NCBI RefSeq assembly: GCF_003990725.2 | Contig: NZ_CP030064.1 | Span: forward strand, 1,426,001 to 1,490,000 | Source of the DNA: Halorubrum sp. PV6 | GTDB taxonomy: Archaea; Halobacteriota; Halobacteria; Halobacteriales; Haloferacaceae | Direction of reading: 5' to 3' | DNA: 64,000 bases | In this document: positions 60,120-64,000 of the stretch, one piece after another | Position numbering within the stretch: position 1 is the stretch's first letter | Layout of the letters: the number at the start of each line of letters is the position of its first letter | Made by a program: the position numbers and the translations under genes | Notes under the pieces: generated by a model | Seen by the model: the letters and a program-made list of their open reading frames with translations, nothing else | The model's database searches: none | What the model was told of the DNA's origin: nothing

Positions 60120-61151
60120 ATGGGTGGCGGGCTCGTCTCGACGGCCACGGCGCTCCACGCGGCCGTGATCGTCGTCGCGACCGGCGCGATCTGGATCGGG
60201 AGCAGTTGGCTCGAAGAGTCCGCAGAGACGCTCTCGGGGTACTACGGGCTCCCGGCCGTCGTTCAGGGGTCGGTCGTCGTCGCCGTCGGGTCGAGTTTTC
60301 CGGAGTTCGCGAGCGTCGTCGTCACGGCCGCCACCGGCGTCTTCGATATGGGTGTCGGCGCGCTCGTCGGCTCCGCGATCTTCAACGTGCTCGTGATCCC
60401 CGGCCTGTCCGGGCTCAGTTCGGAGCGCCCGTTAGAGGCCAGCCGCGAGATCGTCTACAAGGAAGCACAGTTCTACATGATCGCGGTGTCGGCGCTGGTC
60501 GTCACCTTCTCGCTCGCGGTCATCTACTATCCGGTCTCCTCGACCCCGATCGTGGGTGAGTTGACCCGGCCCGTCGCCGCCATCCCGCTGGGCCTGTACG
60601 GGCTCTACCTGTTCATTCAGTACCAAGACGTCGGCGACGCCGCCATAGACCGGATCCGCGACGGGATCGACGTTCGCCGCGAGTGGGGGAAACTCGCCGG
60701 GGGCCTGCTCGTTATCGGCGTCGCCGTCGAGCGGCTGGTCGGGTCGGTCGAGTCGCTCGGGGCGACGTTCGGCGTCCCGGAGTTCCTCGCCGGTATCACC
60801 GTGGTTGCGGCGGCGACGAGCCTCCCGGACACGCTCGTGAGCGTGCGCACGGCCCGCGAAGGGCGGGGCGGGACGAGCCTCGGGAACGTCCTCGGGTCGA
60901 ACACGTTCGACCTGCTGGTCGCGATCCCGGTCGGGGTGTTGATCGTCGGAAACGTCGAGGTGAACTTCTCGACTGCCGTCCCCATGTTCGGCGTCCTCAC
61001 CGCCGCGACCGTGGTGTTGTTCGCGGCGCTCCGGACGGACCTCACGCTCACGAGCCGAGAGTCAGGGGTCCTGTTGATCTCGTATCTCCTGTTCGTCGCG
61101 TGGGTCGTCGCGGAGACGGTCGGCGTGACGTCGTCTCTCCGGGGTATTTAA
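60120..61151 (+). CDS. Sodium/calcium exchanger family membrane protein
   Basis: 343 residues with about ten hydrophobic helices in two inverted halves. The alpha repeats are visible: alpha-1 with GSSFPEFASVVVTAATG and GSAIFNVLVIPGL; alpha-2 with AAATSLPDTLVSVRTA and GSNTFDLLVAIP. Alpha-1 has Glu and alpha-2 has Asp at the usual ion-binding places. It exchanges a divalent cation, probably Ca2+, for Na+. It begins four bases after malQ, so it is in that transcript even though no metabolic link is obvious. Confidence 0.88.
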   Translation: MGGGLVSTATALHAAVIVVATGAIWIGSSWLEESAETLSGYYGLPAVVQGSVVVAVGSSFPEFASVVVTAATGVFDMGVGALVGSAIFNVLVIPGLSGLSSERPLEASREIVYKEAQFYMIAVSALVVTFSLAVIYYPVSSTPIVGELTRPVAAIPLGLYGLYLFIQYQDVGDAAIDRIRDGIDVRREWGKLAGGLLVIGVAVERLVGSVESLGATFGVPEFLAGITVVAAATSLPDTLVSVRTAREGRGGTSLGNVLGSNTFDLLVAIPVGVLIVGNVEVNFSTAVPMFGVLTAATVVLFAALRTDLTLTSRESGVLLISYLLFVAWVVAETVGVTSSLRGI

Positions 61152-61170
61152 ATATGGAGCAGGCAGCGAC

Positions 61171-61383
61171 TCAGTATTGGTTGCGGCCGAGAAGCACGTA
61201 CAAGACGAGGCCGAGAAGCGGCGCGAAGAACGCGACGAGCGCCCACAGGAACGCCGGTTGGTCGCTCCGGTGTTGGGCGTCGGAGTAGATCCAGACGATG
61301 ATACCGAGCTGTACGATCAGTATGAGGAGGCCGATTACCAAGAAGAGCGCGCCGGCACCTCCCTGTAGCAGGAACGGGGACAT
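61171..61383 (-). CDS. Small membrane protein with PLDc_N-like domain
   Basis: 70 residues. Two hydrophobic helices: ALFLVIGLLILIVQLGIIVWIY and ALVAFFAPLLGLVLYVLL, then GRNQY. The loop SDAQHRSDQPAFLWALV resembles the N-terminal membrane segment of cardiolipin synthases (PLDc_N), but no catalytic domain is attached. TATA-like sequence at 61404-61412 on the minus strand fits a leaderless ATG at 61383. It is convergent with the exchanger gene. Function unknown. Confidence 0.75.
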   Translation of the reverse strand: MSPFLLQGGAGALFLVIGLLILIVQLGIIVWIYSDAQHRSDQPAFLWALVAFFAPLLGLVLYVLLGRNQY

Positions 61384-61498
61384 CGTCGATACCGACAGCG
61401 GCGAAAAATAAGTGCTTTTGGTTGATTGCGGCGATCACGTCCGGTCCACCACGTGGTGAGGCGGTGGAGTTAGGTTGCGTGGCGACGACACAAGTACG

Positions 61499-61780
61499 AT
61501 GGAAGCGGCACTCTGGTACGTGTTAACCGGCACGCGAGGCGGAGCGAATCGCGTCCGGTTGCTGCGAGCGCTCGACGAGCGCCCGCGGAACGCGAACCAA
61601 CTTGCCGAGGACCTCGAACTGGATTACAAAACGGTCCGTCATCACCTCGACGTGCTGATGGACAACGACGTGGTAGAGCGCAGCGGGGACGAGTACGGCG
61701 CCGTCTACCTCCCGACCGACCGAGCGCGCCACCACTGGGACACAATCGAGACGATCATGGAGCAAACAGATGACGACTGA
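61499..61780 (+). CDS. Winged-helix transcriptional regulator (ArsR-like)
   Basis: 93 residues. ALWYVLTGTRGGANRVRLL leads into a winged HTH (NANQLAEDLELDYKTVRHHL) and a short wing (VVERSGDEYGAVYLPT). Small proteins of this type are common in haloarchaea and often precede a small membrane gene, as here. It may sense a signal through that partner. ATG 61499 (MEAALWYV) is used; the upstream in-frame start adds only eight residues. Targets unknown. Confidence 0.85.
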   Translation: MEAALWYVLTGTRGGANRVRLLRALDERPRNANQLAEDLELDYKTVRHHLDVLMDNDVVERSGDEYGAVYLPTDRARHHWDTIETIMEQTDDD

Positions 61781-61873
61781 CGGGCCGACGGGACGAAGCC
61801 CCCGCATTGCGGGTGGTATTCGGAAGGAATTTGGGAAAGCCGTTATATCGGCACCGTCGATAGCAGGTGTACG

Positions 61874-62182
61874 ATGAGTCTCTGGTTCGACGTTGCACGG
61901 GTCGCGGTCGGAGTCAACGTCGTCTTGCTCCTCGCGCTCGTCTGGGTGTGGGGGCGGAACTACGCGCAGTTCCGCTCGAAGCACGCGCTCGGACTGGCCA
62001 TGTTCGGCGTCTTTCTGCTCGGCGAGAACGCGTTTGCGCTGTACATCTACCTCGTCGACCCGATGTTGTCCGCGTGGTTCGCCTCGGAGGCGGTCTCGCC
62101 GACCGCGTGGCGCGCGATGATGGCGCTTCACGTGCTACAGACGGCGGGACTGATCTTCCTCGTGTGGATCACGTGGGACTGA
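61874..62182 (+). CDS. Small three-helix membrane protein (DUF7521-type)
   Basis: 102 residues with three hydrophobic helices (VARVAVGVNVVLLLALVWVW, GLAMFGVFLLGENAFALYIYLV and MMALHVLQTAGLIFLVWITW). Conserved histidine in ALHVLQ and a YAQFRSKHALG loop. In haloarchaea such proteins commonly follow a small winged-helix gene; I believe the label is DUF7521. TATA-like GTTATATC at 61842-61849 gives it its own leaderless promoter. It may be a membrane sensor or membrane-bound co-regulator; not shown. Confidence 0.78.
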   Translation: MSLWFDVARVAVGVNVVLLLALVWVWGRNYAQFRSKHALGLAMFGVFLLGENAFALYIYLVDPMLSAWFASEAVSPTAWRAMMALHVLQTAGLIFLVWITWD

Positions 62183-62205
62183 CCGCCGGGAGGTCCTCGA
62201 CACGA

Positions 62206-62218
62206 CTATTTATATACC
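62206..62218 (+). promoter_or_regulatory. Distal TATA-like element upstream of the second tfb
   Basis: CTATTTATATACC, about 205 nt before the tfb start. If used, it would give a leader near 185 nt containing the proximal element. It could alternatively serve as a minus-strand element, since the core is nearly symmetrical. Confidence 0.4.
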
Positions 62219-62333
62219 TCTACGGAAATCGGCGCGAAAAATCGAAGCCGCTGAAAATCGCGCAGATACCCACCGAGGCTTCTCGAGTGGCTCTCACGGC
62301 TATTGACGATATCATTGTTGAGAAATAACACAA

Positions 62334-62344
62334 CATATATATAC
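62334..62344 (+). promoter_or_regulatory. Proximal TATA box of the second tfb
   Basis: CATATATATAC, about 85 nt before the ATG at 62425, giving a leader near 55-60 nt. This is not leaderless, unlike the first tfb in this window. Confidence 0.55.
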
Positions 62345-62424
62345 TCTCGTAACTTACTATTTGTTAACTAATCGGCGAGCCCGGCGCCAGTATTTCTGTC
62401 GGGAGTTCGATCGGTGACGACACC

Positions 62425-63423
62425 ATGAACACCATGACTGAAACACACATACGCGGCTACGACAGCGAGGCGGAGCGGGACCGATCGACCGAGACGACCA
62501 GCGAACAGGAGTCGGGAGACGAACAGCGCACGGTCTGTCCCGAGTGTGAAGGCAACCTCGTGACCGACACGGAACACGGCGAGACGGTCTGTGACGACTG
62601 CGGCCTCGTCGTCGAGCAGGACGGGATCGACCGCGGGCCGGAGTGGCGGGCGTTCGATTCGAGCGAGCGCGACAGCAAATCCCGCGTCGGCGCTCCGACG
62701 ACGAACATGATGCACGACAAGGGGCTCTCGACGAACATCGGCTGGCAGAACAAAGACGCCTACGGGAAGTCGCTTTCAAGCCGTCAGCGCCAGCGAATGC
62801 AGCGGCTGCGGACCTGGAACGAACGGTTCCGCACCCGCGACTCGAAGGAGCGCAACCTGAAACAGGCGCTCGGCGAGATCGATCGGATGGCCTCGGCGCT
62901 CGGCCTCCCGGACAACGTCCGCGAGACAGCCAGCGTCATCTATCGTCGGGCACTGAGCGAGAACCTGCTTCCGGGCCGGTCCATCGAGGGCGTCGCGACG
63001 GCGGCGCTGTACGCCGCCGCCCGACAGGTCGGTAACCCCCGAAGCCTCGACGAGTTCACCGCGGTCTCGCGGGTCGACAAGATGGAACTCACCCGGACGT
63101 ACCGGTACGTGATCCGAGAGCTCAAATTAGAGATCCAGCCCGCCGACCCCGGCAGTTACGTCCCCCGATTCGTGTCGCGGCTCGACTTATCGGAGGAGAC
63201 CCAGCGCGTCGCCCACGAACTCCTCGACAGCGCGAAGGAAGCCGGGATCACGAGCGGGAAGTCTCCGGTCGGACTCGCCGCCTCTGCCGTGTACGCGGCC
63301 GCGCTGCTCTCGAACGAGAAAGTGACCCAAAGCGAGGTCAGCGACGTCGCCGACATCTCGGAAGTGACCATCCGGAACCGCTACAAGGAGCTCCTCGAAG
63401 CGAGCGAGGAGCTGACCGCCTAG
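62425..63423 (+). CDS. tfb: Transcription initiation factor TFB (copy 2)
   Basis: 332 residues. Zinc ribbon CPECEGNLV ... CDDCGLVVEQ near 38-65, then [20 protein letters not shown], and two cyclin repeats. The last HTH reads [20 protein letters not shown]. Its N-terminal 35 residues are acidic and differ from copy 1, as does the B-finger (NIGWQNKDAYGKS against [13 protein letters not shown]). A start at the second Met (62434, MTETHIRGY) is possible. Promoter differs too: long AT-rich leader with two TATA-like elements. The pair probably serve different promoter sets. Confidence 0.95.
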   Translation: MNTMTETHIRGYDSEAERDRSTETTSEQESGDEQRTVCPECEGNLVTDTEHGETVCDDCGLVVEQDGIDRGPEWRAFDSSERDSKSRVGAPTTNMMHDKGLSTNIGWQNKDAYGKSLSSRQRQRMQRLRTWNERFRTRDSKERNLKQALGEIDRMASALGLPDNVRETASVIYRRALSENLLPGRSIEGVATAALYAAARQVGNPRSLDEFTAVSRVDKMELTRTYRYVIRELKLEIQPADPGSYVPRFVSRLDLSEETQRVAHELLDSAKEAGITSGKSPVGLAASAVYAAALLSNEKVTQSEVSDVADISEVTIRNRYKELLEASEELTA

Positions 63424-63514
63424 AAGACGGTCATTCGTCGGCACCGCGCCGTGACGCGACGTGTTTGTCATACAGTCACGTACGTTTTTAACCTACGCGA
63501 GTGTACACCGGGGT

Positions 63515-63694
63515 ATGGTGGATGCGTTCGTCAGACTCGTCTGTCCAGAGTGTACCAAGGAGTGGCAAGCAAATCCCGCAGACCTACAGGAACTGCGCTC
63601 GAATTTTAGCTGTCCCGACTGTCACGCGACGCGTCGCCTGACGGAGTTCATGCGGACCGAACGCGATCTTGAAGCCGTCAAACAGTTCCAGTAG
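63515..63694 (+). CDS. Small zinc-ribbon protein (DUF7836-type)
   Basis: 59 residues. Two CxxC pairs: LVCPECTKEW and FSCPDCHATR, enough for one zinc ribbon. The ends are MVDAFVRLV and LEAVKQFQ. I believe relatives are the DUF7836 putative zinc-binding family. TATA-like GTTTTTAA at 63484-63491 makes ATG 63515 leaderless; the longer in-frame start at 63461 lies before the TATA box. Function unknown. Confidence 0.83.
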   Translation: MVDAFVRLVCPECTKEWQANPADLQELRSNFSCPDCHATRRLTEFMRTERDLEAVKQFQ

Positions 63695-63872
63695 CGCGGC
63701 GACCGCGCGTGAGTAAGACGCGTGAGGCCGACGACCCGCTGTTTTTACCAACCGTCAGTCGACCCGCCGTCACGAACGAGCGGATTCTTCCCGATCGTTA
63801 ACGCAAAAGTAGCCGTTTCCGCCCTCAGAACCGGGAACTCGTGGTTAGCCATGGTAACGTGGCTCAGGATAA

Positions 63873-63880
63873 TAATATAA
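63873..63880 (+). promoter_or_regulatory. TATA box of the second UPF0058 gene
   Basis: TAATATAA, about 28-35 nt upstream of the ATG at 63908, giving a leaderless transcript. Confidence 0.6.
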
Positions 63881-63907
63881 ACCTCCGGTAGCAAAGAACG
63901 GGTACTC

Positions 63908-64000
63908 ATGAAGAAGCAGGAGCTCATCCATCTTCACGGCCTCCTCGCAGAAGTACGAAAACAGTGCGAGTTCTGGAACGAAGACATTGACCTGGACGCC
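63908..64000 (+). CDS. UPF0058 family protein (5' part only)
   Basis: 31 residues are visible before the window ends. They begin MKKQELIHLHGLLAEVRKQC and match the start of the archaeal UPF0058 family, sharing the (K/H)KxEL(L/I)xLH pattern with the gene at 37361. The two copies differ enough to be old paralogues rather than a recent duplication. Function unknown. Confidence 0.85.
   Translation, partial: MKKQELIHLHGLLAEVRKQCEFWNEDIDLDA

Noticed and set aside
63843-63857. Near-palindrome around CCATGG upstream of the last UPF0058 gene
   Set aside because: The symmetry is imperfect outside the 6-bp core; it could be chance.
1-64000. Search for CRISPR arrays, insertion sequences, integrase/attachment sites and rRNA
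   Set aside because: No regularly spaced repeats, transposase-like proteins, terminal inverted repeats or rRNA-like tracts were found. The tRNA-Leu has no adjacent integrase or duplicated 3' end that I could see.

Overview
The window is chromosomal DNA from a halophilic archaeon (class Halobacteria). The signs are high G+C, strongly acidic proteins, archaeal TATA boxes about 25-30 nt upstream of start codons (many leaderless transcripts), two TFB transcription factors, a type-1 copper halocyanin, GatE, DacZ, PAC2 and UPF0058 proteins, and many small zinc-ribbon or DUF proteins typical of haloarchaea. A Halorubrum-like genus is a guess. I see no transposase, integrase, phage module or CRISPR array. 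It reads as a stable core-type chromosome segment with one metabolic island.

Layout. 1-2.6 kb: c-di-AMP cyclase dacZ with a conserved-TM-helix partner, and an aldo/keto reductase. 2.6-5.9 kb: small zinc finger, MFS transporter, glucosyl-3-phosphoglycerate synthase-like glycosyltransferase and an overlapping unknown gene. 6.0-10.2 kb: dhaKLM convergent with ptsH-ptsI, a complete PEP-dependent dihydroxyacetone phosphorylation chain. 10.3-13.1 kb: YqeC-like protein divergent from an aldehyde:ferredoxin oxidoreductase homologue that has lost three Fe-S cysteines. 13.1-25 kb: housekeeping (YchF-type GTPase, BirA, ferredoxin, EamA transporter with divergent Lrp regulator, PsiE, GatE, tRNA-Leu(GAG), DUF420, halocyanin, PurF). 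25-34.7 kb: RNA and protein quality control and RNA modification (NFACT/RqcH, Elp3, Bax1-type nuclease, RsmB-like methyltransferase, PAC2). 34.7-45.9 kb: MenF, a small molybdopterin oxidoreductase, a rhomboid protease, METTL5-like methyltransferase, TFB, UspA, an unusual MenE and an acyl-CoA dehydrogenase. 46.6-49 kb: a MutS-like ATPase and partner.

49.1-61.2 kb is the most distinctive block. A 1,580-residue protein carries two GH15 glucoamylase modules. Divergent from it runs malA-type GH13, a second GH13 protein that I think is glucosylglycerol hydrolase, a GH77 4-alpha-glucanotransferase and a Na+/Ca2+ exchanger. None of the four glycosidases shows a signal peptide, so this looks like intracellular breakdown of alpha-glucans and possibly of a glucoside compatible solute. 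With the DHA kinase and the GpgS-like gene, a recurring theme is handling of glycerol-type compounds from other halophiles, but that link is inference.

61.2-64 kb: small membrane and wHTH proteins, a second TFB with two TATA-like elements, a zinc-ribbon protein and the start of a second UPF0058 gene.
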